Positions 48,883 through 56,115 of a DNA stretch of 64,000 bases are shown in pieces. The translations under genes were made by a program, and so were the position numbers. The number at the start of each line of letters is the position of its first letter. The first letter of the stretch is position 1. The stretch comes from JBBPZA01 sp963797015 (GTDB taxonomy: Bacteria > Actinomycetota > Thermoleophilia > Solirubrobacterales > Solirubrobacteraceae): contig CAWCNV010000001.1 in assembly GCA_963797015.1 (NCBI GenBank), forward strand, positions 944,495-1,008,494, read 5' to 3'. A model generated the notes under the pieces. The model had not been told where the DNA came from and ran no database searches. It saw only the letters and a list, made by a program, of their open reading frames with translations.

Positions 48883-48885
48883 GGT
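48880..48885 (+). promoter_or_regulatory. -10 box (TAGGGT) of the YccF gene
   Basis: TAGGGT ends 6 bases before GTG 48892 and overlaps the TAG stop of the preceding gene, a very compact leaderless arrangement. Confidence 0.45.
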
Positions 48886-48891
48886 TGGACC

Positions 48892-49308
48892 GTGCGCTTC
48901 GTCCTCAACGTGATCTGGCTGGTGCTGGCCGGATTCTGGATGGCGCTCGGCTACCTGCTGGCGGCGATCGTCAGCTTCATCCTCATCATCACGATCCCGT
49001 TCGGCATCGCCGCGCTGCGGATCGCCCGCTTCGCGCTGTGGCCCTTCGGCCACACCATCGTCCAGCGCGCCGACGCGGGGGCCGGCTCGGCGATCGGAAA
49101 CGTGATCTGGATCCTGCTCTTCGGCTGGTGGCTGGCGCTCGGCCACCTCATCACCGGCATCGCCCTGTGCATCACGATCATCGGGATCCCGCTGGGCCTC
49201 GCCAACTTCAAGCTGATCCCGATCTCACTGACCCCGCTGGGCCGTGAGGTCGTGACGAACGAAGAGGCCCAAGCGATGTCCACGGGCTCCCAGATCGCGA
49301 TCCCCTGA
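48892..49308 (+). CDS. YccF domain-containing membrane protein
   Basis: This 138-residue protein contains the twin YccF repeats: NVIWLVLAGFWMALGYLLAAIVSFILIITIPFGIAALRIARFALWPFG and then NVIWILLFGWWLALGHLITGIALCITIIGIPLGLANFKLIPISLTPLG, each ending in an I-P-hydrophobic motif and W/L-x-P-F/L-G. The tandem repeat is diagnostic. The function is unknown; the family occurs in many bacteria as an inner membrane protein. GTG start. Confidence 0.93.
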   Translation: MRFVLNVIWLVLAGFWMALGYLLAAIVSFILIITIPFGIAALRIARFALWPFGHTIVQRADAGAGSAIGNVIWILLFGWWLALGHLITGIALCITIIGIPLGLANFKLIPISLTPLGREVVTNEEAQAMSTGSQIAIP

Positions 49309-49323
49309 AGACCCGCCACGTCC

Positions 49324-49329
49324 TAGACT
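49324..49329 (+). promoter_or_regulatory. -10 box (TAGACT) of the tRNA gene
   Basis: TAGACT 9 bases upstream of the first tRNA base, identical to the alaS and mnmA boxes. Confidence 0.55.
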
Positions 49330-49338
49330 GGCCCTCCC

Positions 49339-49412
49339 GCCGGAGTAGCTCAGTCGGTTAGAGCAGCGGAATCATAATCCGCGTGTCGGGGGTTCGAGTC
49401 CCTCCTCCGGCA
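49339..49412 (+). tRNA. tRNA with anticodon CAU (tRNA-Met, elongator type most likely)
   Basis: The cloverleaf folds fully: acceptor GCCGGAG/CTCCGGC, D-arm GCTC...GAGC, anticodon stem GCGGA/TCCGC around ATCATAA (anticodon CAT), T-arm with GGTTCGAGT. The discriminator is A and CCA is not encoded. The first pair is G-C rather than the mispair expected of initiator tRNA, so it is elongator Met or the Ile-CAU species read after lysidine modification. Its 3' half would be a typical integration site for the island that follows. Confidence 0.95.
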
Positions 49413-49440
49413 TTGCGAAGCCCCTGCTAATCTCCATATT

Positions 49441-49457
49441 CTGGGTTCATCACCCAG
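49441..49457 (+). terminator. Hairpin after the tRNA
   Basis: CTGGGT-tcatc-ACCCAG, a perfect 6-bp stem 28 bases after the tRNA end; no T-tract follows. Confidence 0.45.
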
Positions 49458-49470
49458 GACGTGGATCGAA

Positions 49471-49491
49471 ATGTGTCCCGGATGTGTCCCG
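49471..49491 (+). repeat. Direct repeat ATGTGTCCCG x2 just inside the island
   Basis: Two copies (49471-49480 and 49482-49491) separated by one base, 59 bases after the tRNA. Short direct repeats here are candidate integrase arm sites. The stretch 49413-49732 holds no gene I can support. Confidence 0.4.
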
Positions 49492-49732
49492 AAACGCGCA
49501 TGCCGAGCCAAAGCTTGTGCTCGTTCGAGACTTCCGCCGACCGATCGCTTTCGGCAACGAGGCGCTGCTCCTTTCAGATCCCAGCACGATCCGAGGCTCC
49601 TCGCTCGAGCCTTCGTCACTGTGTCCTTGAGGCGGCCGAACTCTCGCGCGATTCCACCAAGCGCACGGATGGCTGCTGCGGCGGGCCCAAGTCCAGTGCG
49701 CGCGCTCTCGGCCGAGGGCAGACGCGGGCCTG

Positions 49733-51088
49733 TCAGCTCCGAGACAGACGGTACAGGAGCATGCGCGATACGACGCTCACTGCATGATCCACATCCTCGC
49801 GTGCCGGAAGATCCGGCGTGCGGCCGTGGACGGCATCGTTCCGGGCGTCACGCAGATCGCGCAGGAGCGACAACTCGCCTTCGGCCAGCGGAACTCCGTC
49901 GCGGCGCACGGTCTCGCGCAATTTCGCCATCAGCGGCGGGTCGTTGATCTTCTCCAACAACTGAAGCGCCCGCTTGCGAAGCTCGGGGTCGATGTCGGCC
50001 GGGATCGCGCGACGGATTCGCTTGACCTGCGCCTTCTCAAACCGCCTCTCCGGCGCGACGCCGGAGACATAGAACTCCAGCGCCTCCCACAGCGCTTGGA
50101 CCCGTTCCAGCTGGTCGAGGCCTCTAGCCGCTCGGGCGCAGGCCAGCAGGGCCTGCCGGTCCTGAAGCGTCGGAATGAACCCCTTGGGAAGACGCCACGT
50201 GCGATCACGTTCCGGATCGAGCGGCAACGGCGGGGGCGCATCGGAGCCGAGCGCCGAGCGGAGCCAGCGGCGGCCGCTCGCGATGCCACGGACGAGGACC
50301 AACCGGCCGCGCTCCGGTCGTGCGAGGGCGGTCTGGCGACGGAAGTGCTGGGGCTGGCCGCTGGGCATCAACGCGAGGCCGTATCGCGCGCGCACCACAA
50401 GCCAAGCCAGAGCGGCGTCGATCTCCGCCAGAGCTCGGACTTCGACATCGAACATGCGCTGGCCGATCTCGGTGACGACCGAGTAGCAGTCGGCGTCCCG
50501 AAACTCCGCAACCGCGTCCCGCCCGGTGAATTCCTCGACCGTCGCCGCGCCCCGCGAATGCGGGATCAGCGTGACCTCGCCCAGACGAACGGTCTCGGCG
50601 ACCTCCAGCCCGTGGACCGGCGCGATGACCTCGATAGCCTCGGCCGGCAGCAGGTCATCTAAGCCCTCGACATGGACCTTCTCCTCGGGAAGGCCGCCGG
50701 TACGGACCATCAGATGGATGATCTCGGGTGCGACAGTGTCCCGACCCTCGAAAAAGCCGACCTGCCGTTCGCTCAACTCCGGCGCCGTCAATGCCGAGAT
50801 CTGGGCTCTGTCCCCGCCCGGAACAGCCTCGGTCACGGCTCCGGTGAAGTGGATGCGGTCGCGCTCGGGCCGGTGGTGGCCGACGACGAGTTGCGAGAAG
50901 TAGTCCACCGGTTGCCCAGCCGTCAACGAATAACGCAGCTCGATGTCGGCGGTCGAACGCATATTCAGCCCCTCGTTGACCTTGCCAGCGACAACGGCGA
51001 AGCTGACGTCGATCGAGCCGAAGCGGATCATCGACCGCTGCCGATGTTCACGAAGCCCGAGTACGTCTAGGTCATCCGTCACCGTCAT
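49733..51088 (-). CDS. HEPN-domain protein of an unrecognised two-gene unit
   Basis: A 451-residue soluble protein. The C-terminal ~110 residues look like a HEPN RNase domain: helices RKRALQLLEKINDPPLMAKLRE and ELSLLRDLRDARNDAVHGR, where RNDAVH (Arg416 to His421) fits the Rx4-6H catalytic motif, then a final helix AVSVVSRMLLYRL. The N-terminal 350 residues show alternating strands and helices, with no motif I recognise. It overlaps the upstream 671-residue gene by 17 bases, so the two are coupled. HEPN domains next to large partners in islands are typical of abortive-infection or toxin-type defence, which is inferred, not shown. Confidence 0.72.
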   Translation of the reverse strand: MTVTDDLDVLGLREHRQRSMIRFGSIDVSFAVVAGKVNEGLNMRSTADIELRYSLTAGQPVDYFSQLVVGHHRPERDRIHFTGAVTEAVPGGDRAQISALTAPELSERQVGFFEGRDTVAPEIIHLMVRTGGLPEEKVHVEGLDDLLPAEAIEVIAPVHGLEVAETVRLGEVTLIPHSRGAATVEEFTGRDAVAEFRDADCYSVVTEIGQRMFDVEVRALAEIDAALAWLVVRARYGLALMPSGQPQHFRRQTALARPERGRLVLVRGIASGRRWLRSALGSDAPPPLPLDPERDRTWRLPKGFIPTLQDRQALLACARAARGLDQLERVQALWEALEFYVSGVAPERRFEKAQVKRIRRAIPADIDPELRKRALQLLEKINDPPLMAKLRETVRRDGVPLAEGELSLLRDLRDARNDAVHGRTPDLPAREDVDHAVSVVSRMLLYRLSRS

Positions 51089-53087
51089 CGTCTTCCTCGA
51101 TCGGCCGAAGCGGCGGCTGCTCGGCTTCGATCAGGTCGGCGAGTTCTCGACCGCTCATCGTCGGCTGCGGCAGGTGGCCGAAGACGAGCCCATGCGCGAT
51201 CCTAGCGGCGTCGTGAGCGAGCAGAACAGCCGTCGCCGGAGCCGACTTGCCGTGACCGAGGCCAACCGCCACACGAAGCGCGCGGAGGAGGATCTGGACC
51301 TCCTCATTGCCAAGACCTGATCCCTGCTCGGCGGCCGTCAGCTCGGCCTCGGAGATGTCGCCGGAGAGATCAAGCACGTCATGCACACAGCACGCCGTGT
51401 GGACTAGCGCTGCTTCGGGGTCGCCGGCAGCAAGGGCATGAGCCGCCAGCTGGAGGCGGTCGAACGCCTGACGCGAAATCCGGCCGGCGCCGGGATCGAC
51501 GAGCTCGCCGAGCACGCGGGTTTGGACACGATCGTGGTCCGCCGTGATCCGTGCGAGCAGCTCCGTGCGAGCACGCAGGATGCGGAAGGCGCCCGCGTCC
51601 CAGAAGCGCTCGACTGTCTCCGGCTGCAGACCCTCACCCGCGGACCCGCCTCTTCCGAATGAGACTTGAACCGTGGACGCCTCACGCAGTCCTTCGAGCG
51701 CCTCGGTCACTCCTACCAACGCGTCCAGTTGCGCGAGCCGGAGCCGATGCAGCTGCTCCTCGTCGTCCGGTTCGTCGTCAAGCGCCGCGAGTGTGCCCGG
51801 CGACACGGGCCACTCGGCAATCCGCGGGTCTAACCCAGCATCTCTCAGCCGCTCATCCTCGGCGGCCACCTTCCGCTGCAGGGCGACCAGGAGGCTCCCT
51901 ACAGCCGCAAGTTGCTGCTCGATCGCGGGCACAAGCGTCGCGGCGTCGAGCGCGCGTGACCATTCGTGCTCCAGGTCCTCGTTCAGCTTCCGGACGAGGT
52001 GGAACAGCGAGCCGAAGTCAGCAGGCGGAGGCGATGGTCCAGTCGACGCTCCTTGCTCAGCTTCGGCCGAGCCCTCATCGCCGCCCGCCTCCGCGTGAGG
52101 CGCTGCCGGTTCGTCGATCGGCTCCTCACCGGCGGATCCCGCATCGTTTTCGGCGCCCAGGGCGGCTGCCGCTTCCGCGCCGAGGCCGGGTACCAGCGAC
52201 TCCTCCGGAATCGGTGCCGCAACTGCGCGACCCCCTTCGTTCTCGGCGGGATCCGACGCGGTCTCCTCGGGCGCTGACGCTGCCGCAACCTGTGCCCTTT
52301 TCGCGCTCCGCACCGCGCCGAGCACAACAGGGATGCGGTCGAGAGCCAGTTGCCGCGGCGTGACACGCGGCGTGACGCCGGGGAAGTCGCTGCCAGGCTC
52401 GATCTCGGCCTCGACCAGGGCGGGGGGACCTTCGAGGGCTTCGAGCGTGAGCTGCCGAAGTCGTCGCGCAGCCACCTCGGCTTCGCGGTCGAGGGCGAGA
52501 AACTCATACAGCAACAGATCCTGTGCGACCAGGATCGCCGCACGGACCATGCGGATCACCGGAGCGCCCATGCCGGCGTCCGACTGCCAGACGACGTTGC
52601 CGTTCCGATCGAGCTTGAAGCTGCCGGCCGCTGGCTCGGCGGCGGCTGCGGTGTATTGCCAAGGCTCGGCTTGGCGGGCAGTTACGGTTCGCCGCTCGAA
52701 CTCGTCCACGTCAGGGCCCGGCGCCTTGAACTCGGCCACAAACGCAGCGAGGTCCGTCGCCACGCGGTCGAGCGCCTCGGCCAACGCCTGAAGTGCCCCC
52801 CGAAGACCCTGGATGGAGTTCGTGGGCGGCCGTTCATCGCCGTGCATGTCCGCCAGACGCTGTTCTATTACTTCGAGCACATCCAAACAGCGCTGGTAGG
52901 CCGCACTTCCTGCCAACCCCGCGATCAGCCGATCAGCGCGGTCGATCGCCTCCAGTTCGGCGGCGTCCGGCTTCCGGATGAATCTGATCTCATGCTCGCG
53001 CGGAGACGCGCCCGGCAGGAGTTCTGCGAGGAATGGGACGAGTTCCGCCTCCCGCCCTTCGGTCGTTTCGGGGACAGCATCCGCCAT
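51072..53087 (-). CDS. Large acidic protein of unknown function, partner of the HEPN gene
   Basis: A 671-residue protein I do not recognise. It is acidic and mainly helical. The N-terminal 230 residues contain EIRFIRKPDAAELEAIDRADRLI, an Ala/Leu-rich helical region and a segment FKLDRNGNVVWQSDAGMGAPVIRMVRAAILVAQDLLLYEF. Residues about 270-350 are an Ala/Glu/Pro low-complexity linker, and the C-terminal 320 residues are again helical with LVRKLNEDLEHEWSRAL and VALQRKVAAEDERLRDAGL, ending in an acidic tail (PIEEDDDGDG). There are no catalytic motifs I can name. It may be a sensor or scaffold for the HEPN protein. ATG 53087 has GAAGGG upstream. Confidence 0.75.
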   Translation of the reverse strand: MADAVPETTEGREAELVPFLAELLPGASPREHEIRFIRKPDAAELEAIDRADRLIAGLAGSAAYQRCLDVLEVIEQRLADMHGDERPPTNSIQGLRGALQALAEALDRVATDLAAFVAEFKAPGPDVDEFERRTVTARQAEPWQYTAAAAEPAAGSFKLDRNGNVVWQSDAGMGAPVIRMVRAAILVAQDLLLYEFLALDREAEVAARRLRQLTLEALEGPPALVEAEIEPGSDFPGVTPRVTPRQLALDRIPVVLGAVRSAKRAQVAAASAPEETASDPAENEGGRAVAAPIPEESLVPGLGAEAAAALGAENDAGSAGEEPIDEPAAPHAEAGGDEGSAEAEQGASTGPSPPPADFGSLFHLVRKLNEDLEHEWSRALDAATLVPAIEQQLAAVGSLLVALQRKVAAEDERLRDAGLDPRIAEWPVSPGTLAALDDEPDDEEQLHRLRLAQLDALVGVTEALEGLREASTVQVSFGRGGSAGEGLQPETVERFWDAGAFRILRARTELLARITADHDRVQTRVLGELVDPGAGRISRQAFDRLQLAAHALAAGDPEAALVHTACCVHDVLDLSGDISEAELTAAEQGSGLGNEEVQILLRALRVAVGLGHGKSAPATAVLLAHDAARIAHGLVFGHLPQPTMSGRELADLIEAEQPPLRPIEEDDDGDG

Positions 53088-53269
53088 CCCTTCACGGTAT
53101 CGAGCGCCCTTCGGGCCGGAAGAGAGCCCGGCCCTCTTCGTCTTCCCACTTCCAAATCAACCGTTCTCGTTGAGTCACACACGAGAGCATTGCAAGTCTC
53201 ACATCGCGGTGATGGGAAGCCGCCGCACAGCGCTCGCTTCCACTTAGGTGGGAACCGAGAAGGCAAGGG

Positions 53270-53932
53270 TCAAGAAATGATCGGGGCGACCAAATGACCT
53301 ACGGTGGCGGCCAACTCGACGAGCCCTGCCACCGCGGCGGCCCTTTCAATTCGAGCCCACAAAGTACGGACCACCACTGCGTCTGGCGCGGGCTTTGCGA
53401 GCTGGTCCTTGATCGTCTCGATATCAACGGCGGCGTCAAGCTTGTCGGTCTCGGATAAGTCTGAACTCTCGACGATTTGCCGCTTCAGCTCATCGAGCTC
53501 CATCCGGAGGTCGTTGAAGTCGGCGTTGACGATGTTCCCATCGCCCAGGGTGATGACATTGGCGCCCGTCGCCTGGATGTTGATTGCGCCGTAGCGCTCT
53601 CGGGCCTCGAACTCAGAACCGCCCTCGATCCGGTCAATGCCCTTGGCGATCTCATAGAACGACGTCACGGACGGAACCGTCGTAGACCCGCCTCGGAGCT
53701 GCACTTCCTTCTCGATCCGGAGCTCCTTGACCCACCCCCGATCCAGTAGGTAGTTGAGGTTCGCCTCGGCCTGGCTGAGCGAGTCGCTGGCCTTCAGATC
53801 ACGCTTGACGTCGCTGATCTTGACCGCGGAGCCCTTCTTCCCGTACTTGCTCGTAGCCGCTGCGTTGCGGCTATAGAAGTAGCGCAGCATCACGCGTCGG
53901 ATGGCGTCGTTTGGGTTGGGGCTGCCCGTCAC
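53270..53932 (-). CDS. Winged-helix-like protein with hydrophobic C-terminal helix, unknown function
   Basis: A 220-residue protein. The N-terminal half looks like a winged helix (NPNDAIRRVMLRYFYSRNAAA, VKISDVKRDLKASDSLSQAEANLNYLLDRGW). The middle has a beta stretch AINIQATGANVITLGDGNIVN, a motif pattern seen in many phage- and defence-associated hypothetical proteins. The C-terminus has an amphipathic helical region (DLRMELDELKRQIVESSDLS, TIKDQLAKPAPDAVVV) and ends in a hydrophobic helix (AAAVAGLVELAATVGHLVAPI) that could insert in membranes. GTG 53932 is preceded by a TACCTT box at 6 bases. It is divergent from the next gene. Confidence 0.7.
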   Translation of the reverse strand: MTGSPNPNDAIRRVMLRYFYSRNAAATSKYGKKGSAVKISDVKRDLKASDSLSQAEANLNYLLDRGWVKELRIEKEVQLRGGSTTVPSVTSFYEIAKGIDRIEGGSEFEARERYGAINIQATGANVITLGDGNIVNADFNDLRMELDELKRQIVESSDLSETDKLDAAVDIETIKDQLAKPAPDAVVVRTLWARIERAAAVAGLVELAATVGHLVAPIIS

Positions 53933-53938
53933 GTGGTC

Positions 53939-53944
53939 AAGGTA
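53939..53944 (-). promoter_or_regulatory. -10 box (TACCTT) of the winged-helix-like gene
   Basis: TACCTT on the minus strand ends 6 bases before GTG 53932. Confidence 0.45.
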
Positions 53945-54034
53945 GCCCCCCGGTCCGACGGCTCCGACTCTCGCCTGGGGCGCCAGAAGCCGGGAGCCGG
54001 AGCCGCAGTGGCCCGGTGCCGTTTCGTCAATCCC

Positions 54035-54062
54035 TTGACTCTCGCCGACAAGCGCCTATCGT
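54035..54062 (+). promoter_or_regulatory. Promoter of the HTH gene: TTGACT-16-TATCGT
   Basis: TTGACT (54035-54040) and TATCGT (54057-54062) are separated by 16 bases. The -10 box ends 8 bases before ATG 54071. It is the clearest full sigma-70 promoter in the island. Confidence 0.65.
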
Positions 54063-54070
54063 TATGCGTC

Positions 54071-54556
54071 ATGGTCCGAGTCGATACTGACGAGTTGAGT
54101 CGGCGCCGACTGATCGAGGACGAGCTCCTTGCGCTTGGTACTGAACGCGAAAGCCTCACCCATCAGGACAGTTGGAACCGCGAGCGGATCCGGCGCCTCG
54201 TCGGACCAGCACGCGAGGTCGGCATCAAAGTCCGCGACATCGCTCGCATGACCGGCCTCAGTACCCAGACCCTCCACTCCTGGATAGGCGACCTGATGCG
54301 ACCCATCCCCGATATCCACTACGGCCACGCGGGTCCTGTCCCGGCGACGCTGGAGCAGGCGGCTCTTAGATCCATGGGAGAGGATCCCGAACGCGACTGG
54401 AAGCCGGCGGATCTACGCGACAGGATCCCTTCCGGATGGCCAACCGGAACCGTGGAGGACGTCGCCGGAGCGATGGAACGCCTAGTCCGGTGGCACATGA
54501 TCTGGGACGGCGACACGGGCTATCGCGTCGCGCCGCCCGCAGATTCCGAGGCGTAG
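54071..54556 (+). CDS. Helix-turn-helix protein, putative island regulator
   Basis: The 161-residue protein has a central helix-turn-helix of resolvase/excisionase type (VGPAREVGIKVRDIARMTGLSTQTLHSWI), preceded by a basic helix (ELSRRRLIEDELLALG) and followed by a second winged-helix-like region (DWKPADLRDRIPSGWPTGTVEDVAGAMERLVRWHMIW). ATG 54071 follows a full promoter. It is divergent from the winged-helix-like gene and convergent with hsdS, so it might regulate the divergent gene or the island, which is inference from position. Confidence 0.75.
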   Translation: MVRVDTDELSRRRLIEDELLALGTERESLTHQDSWNRERIRRLVGPAREVGIKVRDIARMTGLSTQTLHSWIGDLMRPIPDIHYGHAGPVPATLEQAALRSMGEDPERDWKPADLRDRIPSGWPTGTVEDVAGAMERLVRWHMIWDGDTGYRVAPPADSEA

Positions 54557-55768
54557 TGTCGTAGTCCGCGCGGAGGGCTCCGCGTGTCCGTCATGCCCGT
54601 GGTTTGCCTCTCCGACGCCGTGCCCCCGTGGGCGCGGCCCTCCTCTCGATTCGGGAGAGGATTTCGTCGGCGGACTCGAACTCGCGGCCCTCCTCCTCGG
54701 CGAGGGCAGCTTCGGTCGGCACGAGCTCACCTCGAAACGCCATCGCGAGCGACGCCCTCGATACGCGATCAAGCGTCGCGACAGTGCGATCGATCTGGGC
54801 GGTGAAACGATCGGCGGTGGCCAGCATGGTGTTCGACCGCCGAACGATCTCGCGCTGCTCTTCGATCGGCGGAAGCTCGATCGAGAAACCCTTGAGATCG
54901 GAGATCGAGATCCGCTGGTGACCGGCGGCTGAACGCGATGCTGCCTCGATCTGGTCCCGCGCCCTGGGCGACGCAAGGAACAACTGCACATACCTCGCGT
55001 GTCCGGGCTCCCCCAGCCTCACTCGGAACAATCGATCTGGGTATTGGACGCGACGATCGCCAATGTCGTCGACGAGGGCCGCGTTGCCGACGTACTCGAT
55101 GCTCCCACTGAGTCGGGTCACGAGGAGATCGCCGTCTTCCAGGAAATTTGCGGCGACCCGCGACTGCGCGCCCGAGAGGAATCGAACGTCGTCGTAGTCG
55201 ATCGTGAAAGGTCTCACGCTGCTCGATCGCAGGACGGGGTAATCCGTCGCGGTGTCGGTCGGTACTTCGCTCGATCCTCCACGAATGCTGTCTGCGAGGT
55301 CACCCAGGGTGGTGGACAGCCACGAAGTCGGCAGGTCGTTGGGCGCTTCAGTCGCTTCGCCGGCTCGGACGTGGTCGCTAAGTCGGCCCGAGCAGGCCGC
55401 GGCCAGCACACTGCTTCGAAAGCGCTCGATTCCGGCGCGGGCCGCCTGGAGGTGGTCGGCAGCGGCGACGCGGCGCCTGTCTATCTGGTCGAGGCGTGCT
55501 GCGATGCGTTGCTGTTCGGCTCGCGGAGAGAGCGAGATAGGAAGCTTGCGAAGAGCGCCCTGTGAGAGGTGAAGAATGGTGCTGCCGCGTGAGTGTCTTG
55601 CAAGAACGCCCGTCTCATTCAGGTATCGCAGTTGGTGAAACAGCCACCTGGTGCTGATTGCCGGGTCTCTCGGCCGTATTCGATGCAGAGCGTTCTGGAA
55701 GCAGTACATCTCGGTGCGCTCGTCAGGCCAAACCGCCGCCCGACCCGCCTCTCCGCCTTCGCAGACCA

Positions 55769-55884
55769 TCGGCTTCGCTGCGGGTCGCCTGCCCGCATGG
55801 GTCGTCGCCGTAGCAAAGCTCGAACCCGGGGTGTCGCGGCGTCGCGCCCCTCTCCCTCGGGTTGATGGTCTTACCAAGCTGTGA
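55769..55884 (-). repeat. 116-bp chimeric insertion in hsdS built from nearby hsdM and hsdS segments
   Basis: Bases 55769-55829 are an exact copy of 56339-56399 in hsdM, and 55829-55881 an exact copy of 55995-56047 in hsdS, joined at one shared G, with three extra bases (TGA) at the end. Excision between 55768 and 55885 joins GACCA to GATCACC and restores the reading frame, so this is a templated insertion (replication template switch) or an assembly artefact. Confidence 0.9.
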
Positions 55885-55994
55885 GATCACCGGGCTGAAC
55901 GGCGAGCCTCTGACGCTCCTCGGCGGAGAAGTACATCTCCGCCACATCCGACAGATCGAAACGGCCCCGTTGGACGTTGACGCTACGAAGATAC

Positions 55995-56047
55995 GGGTGT
56001 CGCGGCGTCGCGCCCCTCTCCCTCGGGTTGATGGTCTTACCAAGCTG
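55995..56047 (-). repeat. hsdS source copy of the chimeric insertion
   Basis: These 53 bp are identical to 55829-55881. In frame they encode the QLGKTINPRERGATPRHP region near the HsdS N-terminus. Confidence 0.9.
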
Positions 56048-56115
56048 GGTGACCGCCACGTCGCCGAGCGATGTCGCTTCCCACCCCATAGGCGGCGCGC
56101 CGCTCTCGCCATCGG

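Noticed and set aside
49350..49619. Minus-strand open frame over the tRNA, giving CRRRDSNPRHADYDSAAL
   Set aside because: This is the well-known antisense artefact of tRNA-Met genes, not a protein.
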